Assembly (NCBI GenBank): GCA_964006375.1
Contig: OZ023264.1
Location: 14,208,225 to 14,272,224, forward strand
Direction: 5' to 3'
DNA: 64,000 bases
Source of the DNA: Tillus elongatus
Lineage: Eukaryota > Arthropoda > Insecta > Coleoptera > Cleridae
This document shows positions 21,690 to 33,694 of this stretch, one piece after another. The first letter of the stretch is position 1. Each line of letters opens with the position of its first letter. A model generated the notes under the pieces. That model had not been told where the DNA came from and made no database searches. It saw nothing but the letters and a program-made list of their open reading frames with translations. The position numbers and the translations under genes were made by a program.

Positions 21690-22570
21690 GTTAAGTGCGT
21701 TTTCTTCTATAATTATGTGATGTCACTGTTCTTGCGTTTTAAGATATTATTCAGGGCTTGAATTTTTTAGGTATTATAGGTGACCTGCTTGTATAAGCTT
21801 ATTTTTGATTATTGGCTGTCTATCTTTAGATACTTTATTTATACACTCGTGTGTTTTATGCTGCTGATTTTACCCATATTATTTTACTTTCTTGTTTTCC
21901 ATAAATAACGTATACCAGAGAACTAATACATATATCTATATATCTACTAAAAACTTGACTATTTAACTGTCACAATATTTATCTTCAGAAAGGAACCCTT
22001 TAAAAGTTGACGTACTTATTTAACGAATCTGAACCACTAAAGTCTGTAATCCCTGTCCACGTTATTAATAAAAACTTGAAAGCCTTTTCAAGTATCAAAA
22101 TGTACTCCCAACTGTTGTGTATGAATGTGTGTACAAGGATTTACAGTTTATGTAACCAATTATGGTCTGAGAGAGCACGGTATACAAAAGGGACTCTCCC
22201 TATTTCGAGGTCAATGCACTGGAGTTTATTCACAGTTGGACGTAAAGAGAGCATGATACGGTGATCCATGAGAGAGTATGCACTTTATATCGTAAAACTG
22301 CACTTCTATATGCTATTTATACAACCAAGCCACTTGGGAATTAAATCTACTTTTTATTTTCATCAATTATTGAAAAGATAGTTTTCAACGTGTCAGTTCT
22401 TAATCTGGTATCTAGTATGAGAGTAAAATTAGATACAGCACATGTAAAATCACGTGTATAAATGTCAAAAAAGTTCTGTAAGTATACATCAACAAAATAC
22501 GAGGACTTGTAGATATCGAGTTAGGCCTTGATGAATTCCAAAAACAAACAAAATATTGTGATACTGCATC
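21690..22570. other. unassigned AT-rich region
   Basis: No recognised gene; an 85-codon open frame at 22007 has no domain and ordinary AT-rich composition. Confidence 0.3.
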
Positions 22571-22574
22571 AAAA

Positions 22575-22765
22575 AACAAAGTCTGGGCGCAGCAAGTGCG
22601 TTATGGTACTGAATTTTCATACAAATATTTTTAATGGCAGATATGTATTTTTTTAATGAAAGCAGGCATCCAATTTGGCTAAATATTTGTTACACAAAAT
22701 TCTGCTAAAAGAATGTAGAAAGGAAAAAAGTTATAGGCACTTAATGAAGCCAAATTTTAGTGTCA
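22575..22765 (+). repeat. family A end fragment (A6)
   Basis: gggcgcagcaagtgcgttat followed by ggtactgaattttcat, then a decayed internal part with gaaagcaggcatcc. Confidence 0.6.
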
Positions 22766-23199
22766 CTAAAAGTCAGAGAAGACGCAATACCAAAATATTG
22801 TATGTGTTAAACAAAATCCATTAAATATTACAGACAACGTTTATCTTTTCATGGCGCAAAAAGTTCAAGAAGTACCAGAAAGATTACTTTAGGAATTTTA
22901 TAATTTTTCTCCTGTAAATCTCAAACTGGAGATTTGAAACGAGAAAATTAGTACAACTATTGTGGCTAATGATAATTCTGTCGAGGCCATACCACCTTTT
23001 TCACCACCACCAGTATAACTATTCCTGTTTATGAATGGAGAATATTCCACACAATGTGCATTAGAATGTAATAGATTTATGCTAATCTTCTCATTTGTTA
23101 AAATAACTGCAAAATCTGCCTCTAAAGACTTACATATTATAAATAAATAACTTAAGACCATTATCGGTTATCTACCAGTCTTCATTGCAGTTTGCCAGA
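22766..23199. other. unassigned region
   Basis: No recognised gene. A minus-strand frame 22898-23161 has no domain. Confidence 0.3.
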
Positions 23200-23204
23200 A
23201 GCAT

Positions 23205-23275
23205 TACGCCGTGTAACGGTTAGGATCCTTGTCTGATGAGTGAAGGGACGCGGGTTCAAATCTCACCGTTGACTG
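23205..23275 (+). tRNA. tRNA-like sequence (pseudo-tRNA or SINE head)
   Basis: Contains an A-box-like gtgtaacggttagga and a B-box-like gggttcaaatctc at tRNA-like spacing, plus a T-arm-like fold. The anticodon arm does not close with a 7-nt loop and no 7-bp acceptor stem is visible. It is probably not a functional tRNA. A tRNA-derived SINE head is the alternative. Confidence 0.3.
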
Positions 23276-23644
23276 AATTTCTCTTTTAACTTTTTTTTAT
23301 TACTTTTTTCGCCTTTGATTTCATTATAACGTTATCTGATCAAATTGTGTAATTCTAATCTATATTTTTAGCGACTCTTTGTTGAAAATGAAAGATAAGC
23401 ACTTTTAAGACTTTTAATTCAAGTTTAATAGTAGCTGTTGTTGCCCTTAGTTAGCAAAACCCTACCACTGTTAACATAGGCTTAGAGATTTGTTACATGA
23501 GAAGAGGTTGTTTTTTCCTCTACAACCGGATTCAATTTTTACAGCATCCACAGGCAAAAGAATGTTCTCTGTAAGCCACAGAAAATATCTAGTTCTGTAT
23601 TTAGATCAGATTTTGAATATTTTTTAATTTATTTATATGTCTAT
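23276..23644. other. unassigned spacer
   Basis: No gene or repeat recognised. Confidence 0.3.
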
Positions 23645-24565
23645 TAGTTAATTTTCTGGCACAAAATGTTCTTTTAATAGCGAATGTTCTTATAAATGTG
23701 TTTAATGAATTTTCTTTGAAGAAACGTTCGTTGCGAATTTTCGTATGAAAAACTATTTAATTGATGGAACATTTTTTAAACGAAATTTATCGAAATTTAG
23801 GTTTTAACGTATTTTCGTACAAACAAATTATTTTATTTTAAATTTTAATTACAGATTAGGTATATAATTTGAATTTTATGTACTCTTCTTGCAAAATTTT
23901 GTGTAAAAGGTATTTAGCCAGTTTTCGCATAATTTTTTTTTGTGCCTTGTAGAAATCATTTTTTGTAAGATGTTTTTGTGAAATTTTAGTAATTAATGAT
24001 AAATGTTTAATAAGTTATTATAAATTTTTTTTTACGGATTTTCTGGAAAAACTATTTGCAAATTTTCATGAAATTTTGGTTTTGTCGTCGAAAAAGTTTT
24101 TGTGAAAATTCGTATTTTGGTAAGTGGGTAAATAACTTGAAATAATTGGTTGGCCAGGAAAATTGGACCAGTTTTTTTTATTTCTTTAATTTTTTTTATT
24201 GGCGAATTTTCTTGTACAAAATGTTCTATTAATCGCAAATTTTCTTATAAATGAATTTTCTTTGAAGAAACATTTGAGAATTTTTGTATGAAAAATTATT
24301 CAATTGATGGAACATTTTTTAAACGAAATTTGTCGAAAATAAGTTTTTAATGGATTTTCATGAAAACAAATTATTTAACTTTCAATTTTTATTAGAGATT
24401 GGTTATGTAATTTGAATTTTATGTATTCTTTTAGCAGAATTTTGTGTAAAAAATATTTAGCCAAATTTGATGCCTGCTTTCATTAAAAAAATACATATGT
24501 TATTAAAAATATTTTAATGAAAATTCACTACCATTACGCACTTGCTGCGTCTAGACTTTTCCTTA
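23645..24565 (-). repeat. family A variant (A7) with a 555-bp-offset direct duplication
   Basis: Two versions of a roughly 270-bp block (acaaaatgttct..., ttgatggaacattttttaaa..., ttttgtgtaaaa) start at 23661 and 24216. The copy ends with ccattacgcacttgctgcgt near 24531, the family terminus in reverse orientation. Confidence 0.6.
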
Positions 24566-25034
24566 ACGTGTTGCGGTGATTTGTGTTCTCTGAGTGTGCT
24601 TAAAAGAGTTTTGGGTTGTATCTTTATATGTGCCTACAGGTACAGCACAAGTCTTGAACTTCTTGTATAAAACATAGTGTAAAATTTTCTTCTTTACTAT
24701 TACTAAATAAGTTTTTAAAAATAATGACTGCTGTAAAATTCTATTTCCTGAACCTTAATATAAGAATTTGGCATTTGTAAAAACACAAAGTAATGTATTC
24801 TTATTTATTACAACAAGTGAAATATCTATAAATTGTCTTGATGTAGACATGGGTGGCTTCTTCATTTTACGATTCCTTATAACTGAATTGCAATTTCCTC
24901 CGTTTTCTTAGTAACGTTTTTTTATATACCGCGTGACGTAGAAGTGTTACGTTTGTACGATTTCAATCAATCAGTTAACTAATCAATTTCTAGGGCACCA
25001 AGAAAAAAATTACATCGTAAGTCAAAATACCTAA
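24566..25034. other. unassigned spacer
   Basis: AT-rich, no gene recognised. Confidence 0.3.
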
Positions 25035-25469
<435 letters not shown>

Positions 25470-25475
25470 CTAGAA

Positions 25476-25516
25476 CCGTAGACCGGTTTCGCTCTCATTA
25501 GAGCTCTTCAGTACGG
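25476..25516 (-). ncRNA. type I hammerhead ribozyme motif, PLE family P2 (best copy)
   Basis: Minus strand: stem I CCGUA, core CUGAAGA, stem II GCUCU/AGAGC with AAUG loop, GAAAC, a two-base CG stem III loop, G-UC, stem I UACGG. All core nucleotides match the hammerhead consensus (CUGANGA, GAAA, GUC). Stems I and II are perfect 5-bp helices. Stem III is the minimal palindrome CCGG. Established: PLE terminal repeats are known to carry minimal type I hammerheads with very short stem III. Activity is inferred, not shown. Confidence 0.8.
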
Positions 25517-25789
25517 CATAATAATTGTTGCAAAAATGCATCTAGCCTTACATGCTTTGTCCCTATATTGGGGTAGAAATGGGCCAGGGCTGACAATTTT
25601 ACAAATTGTTAGTTAGTTGTATACAGTCTCTATTTTTTTTAACACCTTGTGTTATTTGGTGCTGGCGTGACAACATACTACTTGGTTCCGCAACTAGGTG
25701 GCGGCACGTCCACCACTCACTTAGTGATTTAAGGCTGGCTATACTATAGCCGTATTACTTTTGGTGCATTTTTGCTGCAATTAGTATGG

Positions 25790-25828
25790 CGTACTGAAGA
25801 GCTCTAATGAGCGCGAAACAGGTCTACG
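25790..25828 (+). ncRNA. hammerhead-like motif, PLE family P2 (stem II mismatch)
   Basis: CGUA, CUGAAGA, stem II GCUCU/AGCGC with one mismatch, GAAAC, AG, GUC, UACG. The core is intact. The single stem II change (A to C relative to the partner copy) should weaken it. Confidence 0.65.
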
Positions 25829-25857
25829 ATTCTAATTTGTTGCAAAAATTCATCTAG

Positions 25858-25859
<2 letters not shown>

Positions 25860-25951
<92 letters not shown>
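25860..25951. repeat. (TA)n array
   Basis: About 46 TA units, directly right of the PLE pair. Confidence 0.98.
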
Positions 25952-25955
<4 letters not shown>

Positions 25956-26505
25956 GATGTTTAAAAAAGACGGGGCAATATTTAAAGGGTTGATTTCCCA
26001 GGTCATTTAATGAAAAAAAAAGTTCATAAACATAGCTGCTAAAATGCATTGTTTCCAAGATACAAGGTCTTAATTTTTTTTTGTAAAATAACGATTTTTT
26101 TAAAAAATAATTCAAATATCTCCTCACAGATTGTTTTGAAATTTGGCAGCGTTGTTTAAAGTAATAATGGGCTGATTAGACCCTAATTTGATAAAGATTG
26201 TTAAGTCCATTGTCATTAGGGGGGACACCTCAACAAAAATTATTGTTCGTGTTTGTGATTTTCTGTATGAAAATGGACATGCCATAAAAAGGTTTTTATT
26301 TTTATCGTGTAAACGATTCAAGATACGGAGAAGTTTCAAGAGACAAAAAACTGGTGGTTTTAGTTTCTTTATCTCAAAATAATATACAAATCATATTGCA
26401 GTCAGTGGCGTTCATTTTTATGTCACTAAATTTTGTTGAGGTGCGGACCCCCCCCCCCCCCCCCACACACACACACAATTGCCAATGGACCCTCTTTCTG
26501 ATACT
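25952..26505. other. unassigned, with C-run and (AC)n at 26450-26478
   Basis: Starts caggatgtttaaaaaagacg next to the TA array, which could be a transposon end, but no inverted partner was found. A C-run of about 16 is followed by a short (AC)n. No gene. Confidence 0.35.
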
Positions 26506-27665
26506 TCGGCAGTAGTTTCCGCTATAGAGTTTATGGCTTAATGGTGTATATTTCAGCAAATTTTCGTAGTAAAATTCGTTATTAAGAAGACAGCGACTTA
26601 TGAATTTTAAAAAGATTTCTTCAAATGAGCGCGAACTAGAACCCATAAAACCCATATACGGGGTCAGTTTCAGTTTTTTCCTGTTTACACATATAGCGGC
26701 TGACCCATTTCTACGGTAAAGCTCAATATATCCGTTATTATACAAGATATGAGAAAAAAGTATATATGTTAATTATAGGGTGTCTTGAGCTACATCTTAG
26801 AAACCTATTTTGACAATCACAGGTGGCCCATAAGTCGTTGGTGATACACGCTTTATTTTTTAATAGAACACTCCTTATCCTAATGCATTTTTGTGTTTTC
26901 CATTAAATTATAATGCATGTTTGTAAGGAAAAAAATGATATCGTCCACCGTTTTTGAGTTATTACAATTGTTTTGCAACTTTTCACGGTTTTGGCACATA
27001 TTTCAAACACATCACAAATTGTGATACGGCGTTTTTATCAATAGATAGCGGAGGCCCATGGAAATGACGCATTAAGAGAGCGAAGAGTCGAAAAAATCGA
27101 GCTGTCGTATACAGGCACTCTCAAATAGTGGCTGAATTTCAAATGTTTTCGCAGAAATGTTTTTAGTGTTTCCATAGAAATCATTTTTCGTAAGATTTTC
27201 GTGATATGTTGGTAATCAATAATAAATGTTTAGTAAGTTAGTGTAAAAAAAAAGTTGTCGAATTTTTGTGAAAAATATAATTTAGTATAACATTACTGAA
27301 GGCAATTTATGTATATAAAAAAATGGTGAATATTTTATATAAGGAAAATTCCGTATTTTTTTTTTTCAATTTTAGTCGTAAAGCTGTTTGTGAATAACTA
27401 TATCTTGTCAGGTGTGTAAATAGCTTAAAGAGGTTCGTTGGCCAGGAAAATCGGACCAGTTTTTCTGGAACTTTTAAAGTTTATTTCCGGAAAATGTTTG
27501 TCTTTTTTGAAACAACAAAGCTATTTTAATGAAATATGGTACATTGTTAGTACTATATAGGTTATACTGTCAACCAAATGTCCTTCTTGTAAAAACAAGA
27601 CATATTTGACATTAAAAACATTTTTACGAAAATTCGCTACCATAACGCATTTGCTGCGTCCAAAC
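26500..27665 (-). repeat. family A long variant, near complete (A9)
   Basis: Reverse orientation from ctgatacttcggcagtagtt via gataagtcg-type block (cataagtcgttggtgat) to ccataacgcatttgctgcgt near 27640. It shares the long central insert with 15810-16605. Confidence 0.7.
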
Positions 27666-27669
27666 TTTT

Positions 27670-28135
27670 TTTATTATTGAATAATAAAGGAGATATTGAA
27701 CTTGAACGCACTGTTGGGCCACCTGTATATATCCTTATTGTTATTACTTTTCATCTTTTTACCGCTTTTTAAGGTGGTTTACCAGTTTGATAGGTATACG
27801 CAACGACAACAAAAAATATCATCGATAACAAGCGTTAAATTATTATTTCAAACGATATAATACGTCAAACACTTGCATAGCAATGAGCTTCACCATTGTT
27901 AATTTACAAGGTCAGCATTATTCGAACAATGTTTTGTTATTATCATAGCAATTTCCTCCAGTTTTTCTTGCAACATATCACATACATTTAAACAAAGAAA
28001 ACAATCAAGTCAATAAACAAAGACCGTAAAAACGATAATAAAAACAACAGTAAAAACAAAATATATCCCATGAAAAATAAACTGTGTTACCTGGAATCAC
28101 CCTTTTATGCATTTCTATTGACCAGCTTGATATTT
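27670..28135. other. unassigned spacer
   Basis: No gene recognised. Confidence 0.3.
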
Positions 28136-28137
28136 CC

Positions 28138-28756
28138 AAAACTCGGGACGCAGCAAGTGCGTTATGGTAGTGAATTTTCATAGAAATGATCTGGCACAAA
28201 ATATTTTATTATAACTTTTTTTTCTTGTAACATAGAAATCTAAATTTTGGTGTATAGTTTACTTTTTATATCGTAAACCTACCCACCAAATTTGGTTATC
28301 ATAGATTTTTTATTTTTTAAGATAAAAATTTTTTTCAAATGAAAACTCAAATTTTTTTCAGAAAACCTCGTCCGATTTTTCTGATTAACAAACTTATCAA
28401 AGCCATTTACAAGAGGAAGGTACATGCCAAATTTTATCAAAATCGGCCCATTATTCTTTGAGATAATTTTTTTTTTCAAATGAAAACTCAAAATTTTCCC
28501 GGAAAACCTCGTCCGATTTTCCTGACTAACAAACTTGTCAAAGCCATTTACAAAAGGAAGGTACATGCCAAATTTTTATTAAAATCGGCTAATTACTTTT
28601 TGAGATAAGAATATTTTTCGAATGAAAACTCAAAATTTTCCCGGAAAACCTCGTCCGATTTTTCTGACTAACGAACTTATCCAAGCCATTTACAAAAGAA
28701 AGGTACATGCCAAATTTTATCAAAATCGGCCCATTATTTTTTGAGTTATCGGTGTG
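28138..28756 (+). repeat. family A copy (A10) with three 141-bp tandem units
   Basis: Begins gggacgcagcaagtgcgtta (28144). The module around gaaaacctcgtccgattttt recurs at 28361, 28502 and 28643, exactly 141 bp apart. Ends ttgagttatcggtgtgata followed by the (ATAC)n and (AT)n arrays. Open frames here on the minus strand simply repeat this module. Confidence 0.8.
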
Positions 28757-28785
28757 ATACATACATACATACATACATACATACA

Positions 28786-28879
<94 letters not shown>
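28757..28879. repeat. (ATAC)n then (AT)n compound microsatellite
   Basis: About 14 ATAC units (28757-28812) then about 33 AT units. Both form the simple-repeat end of family A copy A10. Confidence 0.97.
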
Positions 28880-28882
<3 letters not shown>

Positions 28883-29162
28883 TGAAACTGACCCCGGATA
28901 TGGGTTCTAGGGGTCCTAGCTCGCGCTCATTTGCAAAAATTTTTTCAAAATTCAAAAGTCGGGATGTCCTCGTTGATGAATTTTTTCTACGAAAATTCAC
29001 TAATAACAATGAGAAATTTTGTGAAAATAAAAATGTATTCACTTAACCCTACAGAGCTCGCGTCCCAGTTTAGAACACCAGCGCCTGCGTCAGATTGTGA
29101 GTCCGCGGAAGTAATAATGCAACTTAAAAAAAAATTAACTGAAACGGAAAATATTATCAATA
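28880..29162 (+). repeat. family A 'GACCCCGGATATGGG' fragment and spacer
   Basis: aactgaccccggatatgggt to cgaaaattcactaat (about 28880-29005) matches 36375-36500, 51549-51665 and 54822-54950. It ends in a small hairpin (gtgaatttt...gaaaattcac). The remaining 150 bp are unassigned. Confidence 0.6.
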
Positions 29163-30365
<1,203 letters not shown>

Positions 30366-30394
30366 GAACAACAAACAGAAACGGCTAATGGAAG

Positions 30395-30540
30395 GTCTAC
30401 GTGGGACACCCTGTATACTGAAATTATCTTGTTCACCATCTTCCGCTTCATCATCAAATTCTTCCTCTATGTTCTCGGAACTTAGGCATTATTCCATTAT
30501 ATTCGCCAAGCGTTCTTGTTCTTTTTCGTAGGTAGCCATT
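30395..30540 (-). pseudogene. possible DNA-transposase N-terminus (acidic, piggyBac-like)
   Basis: The minus-strand frame begins MATYEKEQERLANIME, has one stop, then SENIEEEFDDEAEDGEQDN. A basic-acidic start rich in Asp/Glu is common at the N-terminus of piggyBac-type transposases, but no catalytic region is present, so this is a weak call. Confidence 0.25.
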
Positions 30541-30671
30541 CTATAAATAAATACAGAATCCAGTTATATAACCAGAGATAGTCTTACATTTTTAAAATGT
30601 TATTCCCATAAAATTAGTAACACAGGTACTCACGCAGGACTTACAGTCCGCAATTACAAATAAAACAAATA

Positions 30672-32300
30672 CTACGCAAATTTTAGTAATTCAGTGTTTA
30701 TATACTTTTCCATCACTTTAGAGACGACTGAAAGGAGAGAAATAGGCCTGTAGTTACTAGGAAGCGCTTTAGATCCTTTCTTGGGGACGGGTTGTACTCG
30801 AGCAGTGTTCCAGTTACTAGGGAATATGCCTCTATTGTAAGATGTCTGAAACAGACGAGTCAGGACAGGAGCAAGTTCTGGTGCGCATTTTTCGAGAACA
30901 ATTGCTGCGATCTCGTTAAGGTCAGAGGATTTCCTGGCATTAAGACAAGAAAGCATCTTTCGTACCTTTTTAGTTTTCAAAATGATACCATTTGATGTCA
31001 TTTTATGCGCGACATTGTAGACTGTTGGTGGTTGAACATTTGAAGGTGGGTTGAGAGTAGAATTGCCGGCGAACAACGAGGCAAAAAGTTCAGCCTTGCC
31101 CAGGGCGGTATAAACAATTTCACCCCCTGAAACAAAAGGTGGGAACGTGCTCTTGCAGAAATTATTCCCAATAGATTTAGCAAGAGTCCAGAAGGGTTTG
31201 CTGCCGTTGGAGCTTAAGAGAACTTTGTTTTTGATGTGGTTATTAAACGAGTTTTTGCCTCACAAAGAATGCGGACATAGCGGCTTCTTGCGCTGTTAAA
31301 TGCTTGACAGTTTTCTTGACTGGGATTGTGTAGAAGCGTTTTGTGAGCTTTGACCTTTTCAAGCCTGGCCTTGTCAGAGGATTTAGAGAACCAGGGCATT
31401 TGAGTGGCTGAAGAGGTGTTCTGTGTACGTGGAACAAATAATTCCATGCTAGCTTGGATGATTTCGGTGATGTTTTGTGAGATATCAGAGGGATGAGATG
31501 AGAGAAGCAAAGAGACGCCCACGAAAATGAGGAATAGTAATCCCGCATTTCTTCCCAGTTCACGGAGTTGTAGTGCCAAACGATACGTGGGTGTGATGAC
31601 TGTGTGACCTCGGGTTGCATTGCGCAGGAAGCAGTGACCAAGGGGGGCGGTGACTGATGTCTTATAGCATTCAGGTTTTGTAGTAAAAAAGAGATCCAAG
31701 GGATTTGAGCTGTGTGTTGGGATGCAAGGAAAGTAAATAGGTTGCTAAACCATATTGTCTAAAGAATTGCTGATTGATAAGGCCTGCGCTGCTCTCCCTT
31801 GTGGATCGGTTCCTGAAGATCCTACCCATTCCTTATTATGAACATTGAAGTCACCAAAAATAGTGACCTCGGAGGAAGGATATTCAGAGACCAGATGGTC
31901 GGTTTTTTTCAGAAAGGTAGTCGAAGAGCTGGACAAAGTTGCTGTCAGAAGGTGACCGGTAAATGCAACAGATGAATTTAGTTGCAGCCCTGAGAGAGTT
32001 TCATCCAAAGTATGTCTTTTGTTCCAGCTTCTAAATTGGGGAGTCCGGTGCAGGGAAGATTGCTACGGACGTACGAGCACACACCTCCATGCAATCTAAG
32101 GGAAGTAAGGAGCTCATACCCCGGGAAATTAAGATGATTAGTGGCTGTTTTGGCACTGATTTGGGCTTCGGTGAGCAAGAGGAGTTGGGGTCTAGTAGCC
32201 TGGAGGAAATGGTGGACGGAGTTCAGTTTAGAATTTAGGCCACATATATTCGAGAAGGATATGTTAAATCTTGACGCTGGCGCCCCCTGCAAATCGAATG
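30672..32300 (-). mobile_element. LINE copy J3: endonuclease to start of RT
   Basis: The minus strand gives the best view of the 5' half of family J ORF2. FSNICGLNSKLNSVHHFLQA and LLTEAQIS start the APE-type endonuclease, and VTIFGDFNVHNKEWVGSS is its GDFN motif. A linker and pre-RT region follow (MTSNGIILKTKKVRKMLSCL), then PVPKKGSKALPSNYRPISLL, the RT 'YRPISLL' start. The copy stops at about 30680 in the first RT motifs, just where J1 begins in the same family. Several frameshifts between 31200 and 32000. Confidence 0.85.
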
Positions 32301-32740
32301 GAGGGGTATTTTATCTCCGGGATCTTATGTACAAGGAGGAGCCATCATCATTTTTGTTTATAAGGGAAACCGACTCATACAACAGAACCGGAAACGTCCG
32401 TTGGGACTTCACCGGCCCCTTGATGCAAGGGGTAGTACCTCCTCGGGCGTGGAAAAAAATCCTTTACTATCACGTAAAGGAAAATTCCACTACCACCCAC
32501 CATATTGCAAGTATACCACACGAGCCAACTATTAACGAGCTGACCAGCTTTAGAACTTGCTTGACCTAGACCAACGAGTCTATTTTTGATGTAAGGGATG
32601 GTACCTCCTCGGGCGTGAAAAAAATTCTTTACTATCACGTAAAGGAAAAGTCCACTGCCACCTACCAATTTACTGGGTACGGGGTAATTTTTAAAACACC
32701 ATCTTGATTTTAATAAGCTATAAGCAACTATAAACAACAA
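32301..32740 (-). repeat. 5' region of LINE J3 with 166-bp-offset repeats
   Basis: An 80-bp block (gtacctcctcgggcgtg and tttactatcacgtaaagg) occurs at 32435 and 32601. It lies upstream of the endonuclease start on the minus strand, so it is likely a repeated 5' UTR unit or promoter monomer. The translated frame carries the repeated GLFLYVIVKNFF / GIFLYVIVKDFF. Confidence 0.55.
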
Positions 32741-33339
32741 GCAAAGATTTTTACCTCCGTATAATTTCCATTTTCCTACAAAAACGATTTATCAGGCTAT
32801 TAAGAACCATTAAAAACTTAACTGAGAACGTCTCACAAGCTTCAAAAGAGAAAAATCAAAATAATTAGAAAATGTTTCAGTTAGTAAAGGATTTTTTTGT
32901 TGTAACATACTGGTTCCCCTTGTGTTGATAACCCTACGTATGACGCATGTCCTTCCAACATATACACATGGCAAACATACCAAACTCGTTCCTTAAAAAA
33001 TAACTGAAGCCTGCGTCAAACCAAAAAAATAACTGATCATAATATACTATTAGTATTATTATTACTACATTTCAGTTCTGTTGTTCTCTAAAACAGGAAC
33101 ATCTCAATTCCTACTGAAATTAGAAACCTATATTTATAACGGAGGATACTAACCATTGCACTGTTGCCAAGTGCATCAGGAAGTCCCTATGGTATAATCG
33201 AGCTGCAAAATTGTAAGTGATCGATCAGTGATATTTAGACATTTGTTTGAAAATTTAGCTTTCTATATTGTATTTTACAAGTTGAAGCTTCTTTGTACGA
33301 CGCATTGTAAAAGCCAGTGACAAATATATTGAATGAGTG
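32741..33339. other. unassigned spacer
   Basis: No gene or repeat recognised. Confidence 0.3.
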
Positions 33340-33485
33340 AAGATTGGGACCTGTGATGAGCACTGATAAGTACAATTTGGAGAGCCCAATTCATCACAAC
33401 ACAGTTTTCGGATCCGACGATCGTTTCGCTAACAAAGAACGTCATCAGTTGTTGTGACGAATTGGGCTCTCCAAATTGTAACTAT
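33340..33485. repeat. short PLE terminal pair, family P4-related, hairpin
   Basis: acaatttggagagcccaatt (33373) and its complement aattgggctctccaaattgt (near 33460) flank a decayed hammerhead-like core. On the minus strand this reads CUGAUGA (33442-33448), GAAAC and GUC, with the core blocks intact but stem II broken and no stem I. Related single copies lie at 54715 and 60885. Confidence 0.6.
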
Positions 33486-33489
33486 TGAC

Positions 33490-33654
33490 AAATAAGTTAT
33501 TATTATTGCCAGTAAAAGAAACCTAGCTTTGTTTTAAGTTTATTGTCAAATCAATAAAACAATAATAAATATGAACATGGAAAACAGTACTGACTGATAT
33601 TACTTGGGTGTATTTGTAGAAATCACAGGTCCACCTGCAGAAGAATATAAAAAG
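33490..33654 (+). repeat. dispersed repeat C, copy 1
   Basis: aataaatatgaacatggaaa, gatattacttgggtgtattt and gcagaagaatataaaaag match 36715-36806 and, partly, 39855-39985. Copies 1 and 2 share the same junction to family A (aatataaaaagtctggacgc). Confidence 0.7.
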
Positions 33655-33694
33655 TCTGGACGCAGCTAGTGCGTTATGGAAGTCAATTTTCATA
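33655..33694 (+). repeat. family A terminus (A12, left part)
   Basis: tctggacgcagctagtgcgt then tatggaagtcaattttcat. The rest of this A copy resumes at about 35113 after a LINE fragment. Confidence 0.7.

Noticed and set aside
23205..23275. Functional tRNA gene
   Set aside because: A- and B-box-like sequences exist, but acceptor and anticodon stems do not close. Kept only as a low-confidence tRNA-like feature.
25804..26127. Open frames made of Tyr-Ile repeats across (TA)n arrays (also at 28746, 29578, 35316, 40557, 52640, 55749, 59833)
   Set aside because: They are translations of TA dinucleotide arrays, identical on both strands, with no protein character.
28279..28810. Reverse-strand frames with repeated NGPILIKFG...[12 protein letters not shown]
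   Set aside because: They arise from the 141-bp tandem module of family A. The same frame is broken in most other copies, so no coding function is supported.
33411..33448. Active hammerhead at the 33.4 kb PLE hairpin
   Set aside because: Core blocks are present, but stem II is broken and stem I does not pair.
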